From: Cupriavidus pinatubonensis
Lineage (GTDB): Bacteria > Pseudomonadota > Gammaproteobacteria > Burkholderiales > Burkholderiaceae
NCBI RefSeq assembly: GCF_019602855.1
Contig: NZ_CP080767.1
Location: 1,302,001 to 1,366,000 of the forward strand
Length of the DNA stretch: 64,000 nucleotides
Reading direction: 5' to 3'
The position numbers and the translations under genes are program-made. This document shows positions 41,788 to 50,256 of the stretch, piece by piece. The stretch's first letter is position 1. Each line of letters starts with the position of its first letter. The notes beneath the pieces were generated by a model. The model searched no databases, was not told the origin of the DNA, and saw nothing but the letters and a program-made list of their open reading frames with translations.

Positions 41788-42279
41788 ATGCGGGCTTTCA
41801 TGGCAATTTGCTTCCTGATTCTGTCCACCGCAGCGATGGCCGCTGCCAATGATGCAGCGGTCCCTTCGGGCACGATGAAGCTCAGGCAACTGAACGGTAT
41901 TTCCTACATCTCCGGTGGGGTCGGTATCGATGAAGCTGCCACCATCCGCGGCATGGCCCGGCAGTTCAATGTCCGCATGCACTTTGTTGACAGCAATGAC
42001 AACAGCTCCTTGTCTGATGTCACGGTCACGTTGTTCAATGCGCGGCGCGAAATCGTGCTGCTCGTGCTGAGCGAGGGACCCTACTTGTATATGAACCTGC
42101 CGCGCGGCGCCTATCGGGCGGTGATCCGGTACGGCGGCTCCATTGTCAGCCGGAGCATTGCGGTGACAGGGGACAGCGCGCCCGTTGACCTTCTGTTGCG
42201 CTTCCCGGCAATGCCGCCTGGCAGCGATAGCCTGATTGCCCGGCCGGTCCAAGGGCAACCTCCTGCGAAGTCGCGGTGA
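41788..42279 (+). CDS. Exported protein with carboxypeptidase-regulatory-like fold
   Basis: A 163-residue protein with a Sec signal peptide (MRAFMAICFLILSTAAMAAA). The mature part GGVGIDEAATIRGMARQFNVRMHFVDSNDNSSLSDVTVTLFNARREIVLLVLSEGPYLYMNLPRGAYRAVIRYGGSIVSRSIAV resembles the beta-sandwich repeat seen in transthyretin/carboxypeptidase-regulatory domains. It shares layout and motifs (GP.L...L..G.YR.V..Y.GS.V) with the protein at 21172-21840. GCGAGGAGTGTCCG precedes the start. Function unknown. Confidence 0.75.
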   Translation: MRAFMAICFLILSTAAMAAANDAAVPSGTMKLRQLNGISYISGGVGIDEAATIRGMARQFNVRMHFVDSNDNSSLSDVTVTLFNARREIVLLVLSEGPYLYMNLPRGAYRAVIRYGGSIVSRSIAVTGDSAPVDLLLRFPAMPPGSDSLIARPVQGQPPAKSR

Positions 42280-42485
42280 GCGGACCTGCTGGCTCGACTT
42301 GAGCCAAGCCGCGCGGGGGGAGCGATTAGCGCTAAACGCCAGGGCGGAGCCTGGATGCCGTCATCATTCTCCGGTCAATTTCCGACCGTCGAAGATGGAC
42401 GTCATGTGCGCACGATGTGTTGCTAAGGTATTGATCTTGTTCCAATGCTTGGTAGCCCGGACGTATCGCGCGGGTTTTGCTTGTT

Positions 42486-42830
42486 TCACAACCGCTGATG
42501 ACTGGCTTGGCCTGACGACGAGACGCTTGCATTGACGCCACCGGTCTCCTTGTGCTCATCATTCAGGAGCGCATCGCAGCCACCTTCGTCCCGGTAACCT
42601 TCAATGAACGGCACCACCGTTGCGAAGTGCTCGTGCGGAATCCCGCCATGGGCGAAGCCCGTAGCAGCATCGGCGGGTTCCTGTTTCGGTTGGCACTTCT
42701 TCAAAACGGAATGGAGTTGCTTCTCGGTCGGGCCCGACGCATCGTTGCCACGCCTCTCATGCGAATCAAGCGAAATCGCGGTAGTCAGGACGGAAAGCAC
42801 AAAAGCGAGTGAGAGTATAGTTGCCAACAT
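42486..42830 (-). CDS. Small exported or membrane-anchored hypothetical protein
   Basis: A 114-residue protein. An N-terminal hydrophobic segment (MLATILSLAFVLSVLTTAISL) may be a signal anchor; the rest is polar, with two cysteines (KKCQPKQ, GGCDALL). AGGAGGTGGCCG directly before the ATG is one of the strongest ribosome-binding sites in the window, which supports it as a real gene. No family recognised. Confidence 0.6.
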   Translation of the reverse strand: MLATILSLAFVLSVLTTAISLDSHERRGNDASGPTEKQLHSVLKKCQPKQEPADAATGFAHGGIPHEHFATVVPFIEGYRDEGGCDALLNDEHKETGGVNASVSSSGQASHQRL

Positions 42831-43150
42831 CGGCCACCTCCTGTTCTCCTTTGCTGGGTCGAAGTACCATCAGTCATCGATCAGCAGATACGTTTGGGTG
42901 GCTAGCGCGTCGTCCAGAACGCTTTCCGGTCCCTCAGATCGCCCACCGACCTCGCTGAAGCAAGCTTGCGGTCTCGGGGCGTCGACATAAGGGCTTCCAG
43001 ATGCCGCTGAATAATCTCAGACTTTCAACGATCCGATCCCTGTACGGACTCTAGGCTGCGGTCCAACCTTCGATTTGATCCAGCGCAGAGCCGGTAAACC
43101 ATTTCGTCATGAAGGAGGCGCTCAGCGCCGCATGTTGCAGGGGGACTGGA
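42831..43150. other. Gene-free stretch before the P1B ATPase
   Basis: This gap carries the promoter regions of two divergent genes. A TAGGCT hexamer (43052-43057) resembles the -10 elements of the FNR promoters, but no box lies at the right distance. A lone TTGAT half site is at 43075. Nothing else can be supported. Confidence 0.4.
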
Positions 43151-45442
43151 ATGCGCTTGCCCGCTGGCCGGCTCAACGGTGTGCTGCTTGCGGTTTCCGC
43201 CGTGACGCTGGCGGGAGGCCTTGTTGCGCGGCAGCTGCAAGGCGAGACGGCAGCCGAATGGATCTGGATCGCCGGGACATTGCCTAACGCGATGGCGCTG
43301 GCGATTTCCAGCGCGCGCGCCGCGATCCGACGGCAATCCGGCATCGACGCGCTGGCGTTGCTATCGATCGTGGTCGCGCTGATTTTCGGAGAGTTTCTCG
43401 TGGCGGCTGTCGTATCGCTGATGCTGGCGACCGGACGCGCGCTTGAGGACTACGCCCAATCGCGCGCCCGGCGGGAGATGACGGCTCTGCTGAGCCATGC
43501 TCCCAGGCGGGCCAACCGGCTGGAGGGCGGGCAATGGCAGCAGGTCGATGTCGCCGAAGTCCGTCCGGGGGACCGGTTAATGGTGCGGCACGCGGAGGTC
43601 GTGCCCGTCGACGGTGCGCTGACGATGCCCGCGGAACTGGACGAGTCGGCACTGACTGGCGAGTCTGCCATCCGGAAGTGCGTCGCGGGCGAGTCAGTCA
43701 AGAGCGGCGCGCTGAATGCCGGAGCCGCACTGGAGATGATGGCTGGCGCCACGGAGGCGGAAAGCACGTTTGCCAGCATCGTCCGCATGGTCGCGGCGGC
43801 GCAGGCAGAGCGCAGTCCTTCAGTGCGGCTTGCCGACAGGTATGCCGTGCAATTCACGGGACTGACCCTGCTGCTTGCAGGTGCCAGCTGGCTGTGGAGC
43901 GGCGAGCCGATGCGCATTCTTGCAATATTGGTAGTTGCCACGCCATGCCCGCTCATCCTGGCCGTGCCTGTGGCAATCGTTTCGGGGATGTCGCGCTGCG
44001 CAAAGCGCGGCGTGCTCGTCAAGGGCGGAGGTGCACTTGAAGGGCTCGCCAAAGCCGATACGTTGTTCTTTGACAAGACAGGCACGCTCACGGGTGGAGT
44101 CGCCAGGCTGGTTGGCATCGAGTGTACGCAAGGGTATTTGGCGGAGACAGTGCTATCACTCGCAGCCTCTCTTGCACAAGCGTCGAATCATGTCATCTCC
44201 GATGCCGTGGCAATGACTGCGCGCGAGCGAGGCCTGGAGTTGCTTACCCCGTCCGACGTCCGGGAAAGTCCCGGTGCGGGCGTGCAGGGGATCGTCGGAG
44301 GGCAACTCGTCAGGATCGGCTCGCTCACGTATGCCGTGGACAGCGGCGATGCGGCGGAGTGGGCGAAGGACGTCATCCGCCGCGTCCGGATCGGAGGGAT
44401 ATCGGCCGTGTTTGTGAGCCTCGACGGTCATCTGGCGGGCGTGATCCAGCTCGCCGACAGCATTCGCCTGGAAACTCCGCGCGCGCTTCGCCTGCTCCGC
44501 AAGGAGGGCGTCACGCGTCAGGCGATGCTTACGGGAGATCGCGTGGATATCGCGGAGGCGGTCGGCGCGATGCTCGGTGTGAGTGAAATCCATGCAGAGC
44601 AGTCTCCCGCCGACAAGCTGGCCACGATACACGCCGCACGCCGCAAGGGTACGGTGATCATGGTCGGGGATGGCGTCAATGACGCTCCCGCGCTGGCCGC
44701 GGCGGATATCGGCGTTGCGATGGGGGTACGCGGCGCCGCTGCCTCGTCGGAGGCGGCCGACGTGGTACTGCTTGTGGACCGGCTCGATCGCCTTGTCGAT
44801 GCCGTGCAAATCGCACGCCGCACGCGCCGCATCGCGATGCTGAGCGTGGAGATGGGAATGATGCTTTCGTTCGCCGCCATGCTGGCGGCGGGATTGGGCT
44901 TCCTGCCTCCTCTGCCAGGCGCAATCCTGCAGGAAGGCATCGATGTCCTTGCCATCGTCAATGCGCTGCGCGCTTTGCGAGCGGACGCCCGGGAGCCAGG
45001 GGGCAGCCTTGGCGAGGCGGACGTGGCCCGCCTCAAGGCCGAGCATACGGCGCTGGAGCCGATCATGGACAGGATCCGCGCCGTGGCGGATATGCTGCCC
45101 CGGATGGATGGGCGCGCTGCACAGGCTGAGCTGAAGGCGTTGAACTGCTCCCTGACCGAGGTCCTGGTGCCGCATGAACGTAGCGACGACATAAGCCTGT
45201 ATCCGGACGTGGCACGCATGCTTGGCGGCGAGGACCCCATGGCGGCCATGAGTGCGATGCATCGCGAGATTTTCAGGGTTGCGACCGTCCTCGGCAGGAC
45301 AATCGCCCAGCTGCCTCCGGAGGGGCCGGATCCGCGTACTGTGCAGGATTTACAGCGTCTGCTCTACGGTCTGGACGCTATCCTGCGATTGCATTGTGCG
45401 CAGGAGGATGAGCTGTTTCATGTACTTGGGAAGGGCTGCTGA
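43151..45442 (+). CDS. P1B-type metal ATPase with C-terminal hemerythrin-like domain
   Basis: A 763-residue metal-transporting P-type ATPase. It has TGESAIRK, the membrane metal-site motif ATPCPLILAVPVAIVSGM (TPC instead of CPC), FFDKTGTLTGG and MVGDGVNDAPALAAADIGVAMG. It lacks an N-terminal heavy-metal domain. After the last helices (about residue 620) the chain continues into a hemerythrin-like domain: HTALEPIMDR, LVPHERSDD, MHREIFRV and LHCAQEDELFHVL. TPC plus a hemerythrin tail is the layout described for P1B-5 ATPases such as Sinorhizobium Nia (Ni/Fe export). The start was chosen for AGGGGGACTGGA before the ATG; 14 more residues are possible upstream. Confidence 0.88.
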   Translation: MRLPAGRLNGVLLAVSAVTLAGGLVARQLQGETAAEWIWIAGTLPNAMALAISSARAAIRRQSGIDALALLSIVVALIFGEFLVAAVVSLMLATGRALEDYAQSRARREMTALLSHAPRRANRLEGGQWQQVDVAEVRPGDRLMVRHAEVVPVDGALTMPAELDESALTGESAIRKCVAGESVKSGALNAGAALEMMAGATEAESTFASIVRMVAAAQAERSPSVRLADRYAVQFTGLTLLLAGASWLWSGEPMRILAILVVATPCPLILAVPVAIVSGMSRCAKRGVLVKGGGALEGLAKADTLFFDKTGTLTGGVARLVGIECTQGYLAETVLSLAASLAQASNHVISDAVAMTARERGLELLTPSDVRESPGAGVQGIVGGQLVRIGSLTYAVDSGDAAEWAKDVIRRVRIGGISAVFVSLDGHLAGVIQLADSIRLETPRALRLLRKEGVTRQAMLTGDRVDIAEAVGAMLGVSEIHAEQSPADKLATIHAARRKGTVIMVGDGVNDAPALAAADIGVAMGVRGAAASSEAADVVLLVDRLDRLVDAVQIARRTRRIAMLSVEMGMMLSFAAMLAAGLGFLPPLPGAILQEGIDVLAIVNALRALRADAREPGGSLGEADVARLKAEHTALEPIMDRIRAVADMLPRMDGRAAQAELKALNCSLTEVLVPHERSDDISLYPDVARMLGGEDPMAAMSAMHREIFRVATVLGRTIAQLPPEGPDPRTVQDLQRLLYGLDAILRLHCAQEDELFHVLGKGC

Positions 45443-45533
45443 TTTGTATTGGCGGCGAGCCGGAAAATCGTCCGCAGCACACCGGCACACTCCTTGCTGC
45501 CTTCGCTGTCAATGTCCACCAGCGGAGAATGCC

Positions 45534-45737
45534 ATGACTTCCAGCAAGGACCAAAAGCCCCACGAACGCAGCACCGCCGCGCACACCAACCCGGGCGTCC
45601 GCAGCGACCGCAAGGCGAACGAAATCCGCAGCCGCAGCGAGGACCCAGGCCAAAGCAGCTATGGCGGCTTCAAGAACGAGAATCCCGGCAAGCAGCACCA
45701 GTCCACCACCGATACGCCGCACAAGCGCCAACGCTGA
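45534..45737 (+). CDS. Small hydrophilic, probably disordered protein
   Basis: A 67-residue, highly charged protein with no hydrophobic segment (begins MTSSKDQKPHERSTAAHTN, ends TDTPHKRQR). Its composition recalls small stress-induced disordered proteins, but I recognise no family. GCGGAGAATGCC precedes the start, and it lies 39 bases before the next gene in the same direction. Confidence 0.62.
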   Translation: MTSSKDQKPHERSTAAHTNPGVRSDRKANEIRSRSEDPGQSSYGGFKNENPGKQHQSTTDTPHKRQR

Positions 45738-45776
45738 GCGCGGGTTTGATATCCCCGCAGACTGGAGAACGAACCC

Positions 45777-46289
45777 ATGGAACACGAACAGCGCATCACA
45801 GGCCCGCGGGGCTATGTACGTTCGGATGAACGCATTCACGACGATCTCTGTAGCCGTCTGGCCTACTCGGACCGGCTGGATGTCCACGACGTCGAGGTCA
45901 CGGTGTCCGGGGGCGTCGTGGCATTGAGCGGCACCGTCGAAGATCGCTGGCAGAAGTACTGCATCGAGGAGATTGCGGACCATGTCCTTGGCGTCAAGGA
46001 CGTCGACAACCGCATCCGCGTAACGCGTACGGACGGCGCCGCAGCACAGGGCACGCAGCAAGGCTTGGCGGGGCAGTTGGGCAGGGCCGGACAGACGGCA
46101 AGCCAGAACGTCGCTGGCGCGGAGCACGTAAGCGGCATGAGCACCAGCGGCAGTTCGACGGGCGCGTCCGCCAGCAGCTATACGGGCGGACTAGAGGCCG
46201 GCAAGGGCAGCGCCGGGGGCGGTGCCGACTCTTATGGCGGCACTACATCGCCGGGTAGAGGTGCTCCGGACGCGACCACGCCGCGCTGA
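45777..46289 (+). CDS. BON-domain protein with Gly/Ser-rich tail
   Basis: A 170-residue protein. One BON domain covers about residues 18-85 (DERIHDDLCSRLAYSDRLDVHDVEVTVSGGVVALSGTVEDRWQKYCIEEIADHVLGVKDVDNRIRV). The remaining 85 residues are low-complexity (Gly, Ser, Ala, Thr). No signal peptide. It differs from the two triple-BON proteins. GGAGAACGAACCC precedes the start; probably co-transcribed with the small gene before it. Confidence 0.85.
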   Translation: MEHEQRITGPRGYVRSDERIHDDLCSRLAYSDRLDVHDVEVTVSGGVVALSGTVEDRWQKYCIEEIADHVLGVKDVDNRIRVTRTDGAAAQGTQQGLAGQLGRAGQTASQNVAGAEHVSGMSTSGSSTGASASSYTGGLEAGKGSAGGGADSYGGTTSPGRGAPDATTPR

Positions 46290-46486
46290 TCCCCCGAGAG
46301 GAACGGCACGGAACACTGCCGGACCGTTTGCTTTGCAATACTTGCAGTCTTTCCGGTCAAAGCTGCAACGGCGCATGGCCGGCGCCACATCTGCCGGCCA
46401 CCCGCCGCAACCCCCCGGGTGGCGTGCGGCTTGCAAGTCTTTACTCGGTCAGCCTGCTTGACGCGGGCTTTGAACGGAGACCCCTC

Positions 46487-47041
46487 ATGAAGAGAACCTG
46501 GATCCTCGTCGCAGACGAGGGTATTGCGAGAGTGCTTGCCTCACGCGGCGACAGCGCGGCCCTGGAGGAGATCGAAAAATTCACGGATGCGGCCGCCCAT
46601 GCCGATAACGCGGACCTGCGGCACGATGCCTATGGCCGCCGGGGGCAGGCCACGGTACAGGGCGATGCCGGCCATCCGGGCGCGCACATGGGCCGCACGT
46701 CGACCGTGACGTCGTCGGCCGGAGAGGATGAAATCCACCAGGAAGCCCACCTGTTCTCGCGTCGCGTCGCGAAGATGCTCGAGGAGGCGCGCATCAGGCA
46801 GCGCTTCGACGAACTGGTCGTCATTGCGCCGCCACGGTTTCTGGGCCTGTTGCGCAAGGCGTGGCCACAGTCCGTAGGCAGCGTGGTCACGCGCGAACTC
46901 GACAAGGATTATTGCCGGTTGGCGGACAACGATTTGCAGCAGCGGCTGGCTGCCGATGGCATCGTGCCGGCACGGCGCGATCCGCGTATCGAGATGGGCA
47001 AAGGGCCCGGCAATGAGATTGGCAACCTGCCGACGCGTTAG
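46487..47041 (+). CDS. Host-attachment-family protein
   Basis: A 184-residue protein of the family named for attachment to host cells. Visible are WILVADEGIARVLASRG, a long polar loop, HLFSRRVAKMLEEARIRQRFDELVVIAPPRFLGLLRKAWP and VVTRELDKDYCRLADNDLQQRL. The fold resembles archaeal release-factor-like domains; despite the family name the role is unclear. It closes the stress island. Confidence 0.85.
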   Translation: MKRTWILVADEGIARVLASRGDSAALEEIEKFTDAAAHADNADLRHDAYGRRGQATVQGDAGHPGAHMGRTSTVTSSAGEDEIHQEAHLFSRRVAKMLEEARIRQRFDELVVIAPPRFLGLLRKAWPQSVGSVVTRELDKDYCRLADNDLQQRLAADGIVPARRDPRIEMGKGPGNEIGNLPTR

Positions 47042-47208
47042 GCGCGTTAGGCAACTGACGGATCCTTGAGAGTTGATAGCCAGCTAGTGGCGAACCGCCC
47101 GGTGCTTGAATTCCTCAGCGCATTTGCGGCACCCGCACCACGGCCATGACTATGCGCAGCGTCTACAGTTCAGCGGGCAGGGCGCGAACGCGGATAGGGG
47201 CGTCGGCC

Positions 47209-49005
47209 TCATGCACGCTTGATGCCCTTCTCGAGCAGCAATGCGGTATTGACCAGCGCGATATGCGACAGCGCCTGCGGAAAGTTGCCAGCCATGCGGT
47301 GCCTGGCCGGGTCGTACTCCTCCGAGAGGAGACCGACGTCGTTGCGCAGCAGAAGGAGGCGCTCGAACAGCTCGCGCGCTTCCTGCCAGCGCCCGGCCAT
47401 GGCATAGGCGTCCGCGAGCCAGAAGCTGCAGGCAAGGAAGGTTGGTTCGCTACCCGGCAGGCCGTCCTCGGTACGTGACGGCAAGTACCGGCGCACCAGC
47501 CCGTTCGCGAGAAGTTCCTGTTCGATGGCCTGGATCGTGCCGAGCATGCGCGGATCCTTGCCATCGATGAAGCCCACCATCGGCAGCAGGAGCAGGCTTG
47601 CGTCGGTGGTGTTGCCGCCATAGGTCTGCACGAAGCTGTTGCGCTTGGTGCTGAAGCCGTTCGCCAGCACGTCGGCGTGGATGGCGTCCCGCACCGTGCG
47701 CCAGCGCGATGCCGAACCTTCCCAGTCGTGCATCTCGACGGTCTTGATGGCACGGTCCAGTGCGACCCACGCCATGACTTTGGAAAAGGTGAACGGCTGC
47801 CGTCCGCCGCGAACTTCCCAGATACCCTCGTCCGGTTGCTGCCAGATGGCGGCGAGATGGTTGACCAGCGCGCGCTGCAGCGCCCACGAGTCGCGATCTC
47901 GGGGCAAGCCGCCGAGGCGCGCCTGGTACAGCGCGTCCATGAGTTCGCCGTAGACATCGAGCTGGAGCTGGGTCGCGGCCAGGTTGCCGACGCGGACTGG
48001 CCGGGCGCCCTTATATCCTGGCAGCCAGTCCAGTTCCCATTCCCACAGGTGGCGCTCTCCGCCGACGCCATACATGATCTGGGCCTGCTCGGGGCTGCCA
48101 GCGACCGCGCGAGTGAGCCAGCCCCGCCAGTCCTGGGCTTCGTCATAGTAGCCGGCAGCCATGAGGGCCAGCAGGGTTCGGGTTGCGTCGCGCAGCCAGC
48201 AGTAGCGGTAATCCCAGTTGCGCACGCCTCCGGGCGTTTCGGGCAGCGATGTGGTGGGCGCCGCGACGACGCCGCCGGTCGGCCAGTAGGTCAGTGCCTT
48301 GAGGGTCTGCAGCGAGCGCCGGACTGGTCCTCTCCAGTCGCCACCGACCTTGCACCGGCCAGACCAGTCCCGCCACCAACGCTCGGTTCGTTCCAGTTCC
48401 TGGTGTGCATCGAGCGGGGGCGGTTCGGCAAGGTGTGAAGGACAGTAGGTCAGCACGAACGGCTTCATCTCGCCGGCTTTGATCGTGAACTCGCAGGTCG
48501 TGGCCAGGCCCTTGCCGTGCAGCGGTTCGGGCGAGCGCAGGATGGTCATGGCCGGCCCCGCCACTGCACGAATGCCGTCGTTCTGTTCCAGGCGTGTCAC
48601 CCAGGGCACCGTCGCGCCGTAGTCGAAGCGCAGCGTCAGGTCCATTTTCATGTCGACCGTGCCGCTGCGGCCGCATACGATGCGCACGAGGTCTGAACGT
48701 TCTCCAGAGTTGGTCATGCCATGGCGGATCGGCATGAAGTCGATGACCGACGCTACGCCCTGCGGATGGACGAAGACGGTTTCGAGGACAACGGTCCCGG
48801 GCAGATAGTGACGCCGGCTCCTGCCACCTCGGGCTGCCGGGGCGATCCGCCAGCGTCCGTGCTCGCGCGTGCCCAGCAGCGCCGCCAGGCAGGCTGCCGA
48901 ATCGAAGCGGGGCAGGCACAGCCAGTCGATGCTGCCGTCGCGGGAGACGAGCGCCGCCGTCTCGCAATCACCGATCAGTGCGTAATCCTCGATGGAAGCA
49001 GGCAC
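47209..49005 (-). CDS. Glycoside hydrolase family 15 (glucoamylase/trehalase-like)
   Basis: A 598-residue enzyme of GH15. The family start IEDYALIGDCETAALVSRDGSIDWLCLPRFDSAACLAALLG is preceded by a GTG, which I take as the start; a TTG 54 bases upstream adds an unlikely tail. The (alpha/alpha)6 catalytic part has WDYRYCWLRDATRTLLAL, LWEWELDWLPGYKGARPVRVGN and FLACSFWLADAYAMAGR. Bacterial members hydrolyse trehalose or alpha-glucans. It has no signal peptide, so it is cytoplasmic. It stands alone, and no FNR box was seen. Confidence 0.92.
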   Translation of the reverse strand: MPASIEDYALIGDCETAALVSRDGSIDWLCLPRFDSAACLAALLGTREHGRWRIAPAARGGRSRRHYLPGTVVLETVFVHPQGVASVIDFMPIRHGMTNSGERSDLVRIVCGRSGTVDMKMDLTLRFDYGATVPWVTRLEQNDGIRAVAGPAMTILRSPEPLHGKGLATTCEFTIKAGEMKPFVLTYCPSHLAEPPPLDAHQELERTERWWRDWSGRCKVGGDWRGPVRRSLQTLKALTYWPTGGVVAAPTTSLPETPGGVRNWDYRYCWLRDATRTLLALMAAGYYDEAQDWRGWLTRAVAGSPEQAQIMYGVGGERHLWEWELDWLPGYKGARPVRVGNLAATQLQLDVYGELMDALYQARLGGLPRDRDSWALQRALVNHLAAIWQQPDEGIWEVRGGRQPFTFSKVMAWVALDRAIKTVEMHDWEGSASRWRTVRDAIHADVLANGFSTKRNSFVQTYGGNTTDASLLLLPMVGFIDGKDPRMLGTIQAIEQELLANGLVRRYLPSRTEDGLPGSEPTFLACSFWLADAYAMAGRWQEARELFERLLLLRNDVGLLSEEYDPARHRMAGNFPQALSHIALVNTALLLEKGIKRA

Positions 49006-49257
49006 GGCAGTCCGGACTCTTGTTGTTGGGGTGGCAGAACAGGCGCAGGCGCCGGGCAAGCGTTGCCCGGAATGACGCCGTCCAATGTCCTGGCCGAGGT
49101 GGCCAGGTCACACGCGTGGCTGCCTGTATGGTTGGAGGCCTGCGCGAAGTCATGGTTCCGGTCTTGCCCTGGCAACTGCCTTCGCCGATGCGGCGCCACC
49201 TCTTCCTGCCCGCTACAATGCGCGCTGAACCCCGTTTCACCCATAACAAAGAACCCG

Positions 49258-50016
49258 ATGACTTACATCGTTGACGCCGTCGACGAGGCGCTTGGCCTGC
49301 TGATGCTGGTGGCCGAGCATCCGTCCCTGGGCGTGACCGAGCTCGCGCGCCGGGCCGGGCTGACCAAGGCGCGCGCGTTCCGGCTGCTGAGCACGCTCGA
49401 GCATCGCGGCATGATCGCGCGCGAAGCGCCGGCCGCGGTTTACAAGCTCAGCTACAACGCCTTGCTGGTCGGCAATGCCGCGCGCGAGCAAGTCGACCTG
49501 ATCAAGCTCGTCACGCCAAGCCTGGCCGCGCTGGGCGCCGCCTGCGGCGAGAACGTGATCGTGCGCGTGCGCGACGGGCTCGAATCGGTCTGCGTGGCGC
49601 GCCATGAGTCGTCGCAGTCGGTGCGCGTGCATACCGAGGTTGGCAACCGCCGTCCGCTGCATGTGGGAGCTTCCGGCAAGCTTCTGCTCGCCTATGGCGG
49701 GGACGTGCTGATCGATGCGGTGCTGGCGAACGCACTGCAGCGCTTCACCGACAAGACCATCGTCGATCCGCAGGCGCTGCGCGACGAACTCGCGGCCATC
49801 CGTGCGGCGGGCTATGCGGTGTCTCTGGGCGAGCGCGAGCCCGACGCCGTGTCCGCCGCGGCGCCGCTGCGTGACCACAGCGGCAGCACCGTCGCCTCGC
49901 TGAGCATTGCGAGCCCGGCCAGCCGCACGACGCAGGAAGTGCTGGACCGCCACGTGGCCATGGTCGTCGAACAGGCGGCTGTGTTGTCGCGCACGCTCGG
50001 CTACTCGGGCGCCTGA
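49258..50016 (+). CDS. IclR-family transcriptional regulator
   Basis: A 252-residue IclR protein: winged helix-turn-helix at the N-terminus (VDEALGLLMLVAEHPSLGVTELARRAGLTKARAFRLLSTLEHRGMI) and an effector-binding domain (RRPLHVGASGKLLLAY, then GYAVSLGEREPDAVSAAAPLRD). It lies directly upstream of the peptide-type ABC importer in the same direction, separated by a terminator. A KdgR/IclR-like palindrome at the importer start fits its control of those genes. Confidence 0.95.
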   Translation: MTYIVDAVDEALGLLMLVAEHPSLGVTELARRAGLTKARAFRLLSTLEHRGMIAREAPAAVYKLSYNALLVGNAAREQVDLIKLVTPSLAALGAACGENVIVRVRDGLESVCVARHESSQSVRVHTEVGNRRPLHVGASGKLLLAYGGDVLIDAVLANALQRFTDKTIVDPQALRDELAAIRAAGYAVSLGEREPDAVSAAAPLRDHSGSTVASLSIASPASRTTQEVLDRHVAMVVEQAAVLSRTLGYSGA

Positions 50017-50086
50017 TCCTACCGGCCGGCAGGCCAGCAGGTTACCGCAGCAGCGGCAACCAACTCCGGTTTTCCCTATCCCTTCA

Positions 50087-50123
50087 CCCCGGCAATGACT
50101 GTTGCCGGGGCGTCTTCCTTTTT
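50087..50123 (+). terminator. Rho-independent terminator after iclR-type gene
   Basis: CCCCGGCAA-TGACTG-TTGCCGGGG forms a 9-base-pair stem with a six-base loop, followed by CGTCTTCCTTTTT. Confidence 0.85.
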
Positions 50124-50208
50124 GCTCGCGCTGTCGCCGCACGGGCAGTCCAGTCTTTTCCCTGCACGTCCCCATAGCGGGTAAACCCTGCTTACTCGTG
50201 TCACTTCT

Positions 50209-50256
50209 TTGTCTTATTCTTCGATACACAGTATCACTGAATGAAACAATGTTTCA
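50209..50256 (+). promoter_or_regulatory. Promoter and IclR-type operator of the peptide importer
   Basis: TTGTCT (50209-50214), a 17-base spacer and TATCAC (50232-50237) form a sigma-70 promoter. The perfect 15-base palindrome TGAAACA-A-TGTTTCA (50242-50256) covers the predicted transcript start and the ATG at 50249. Its core matches the GAAACA/TGTTTC box of KdgR, an IclR-family regulator. A smaller repeat GATAC-ACA-GTATC lies at 50223-50235. Confidence 0.6.

Noticed and set aside
43075..43088. TTGATCCAGCGCAG before the P1B ATPase as an FNR box
   Set aside because: The right half does not fit and the hexamer at the expected -10 position (TGAAGG) is poor; the nearby TAGGCT at 43052 has no box at the right distance.
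49227..49240. TGAA...TTCA repeat before the IclR gene as a second copy of the operator at 50242
   Set aside because: The spacing differs by one base and the arms are shorter, so autoregulation through this site is not supported.
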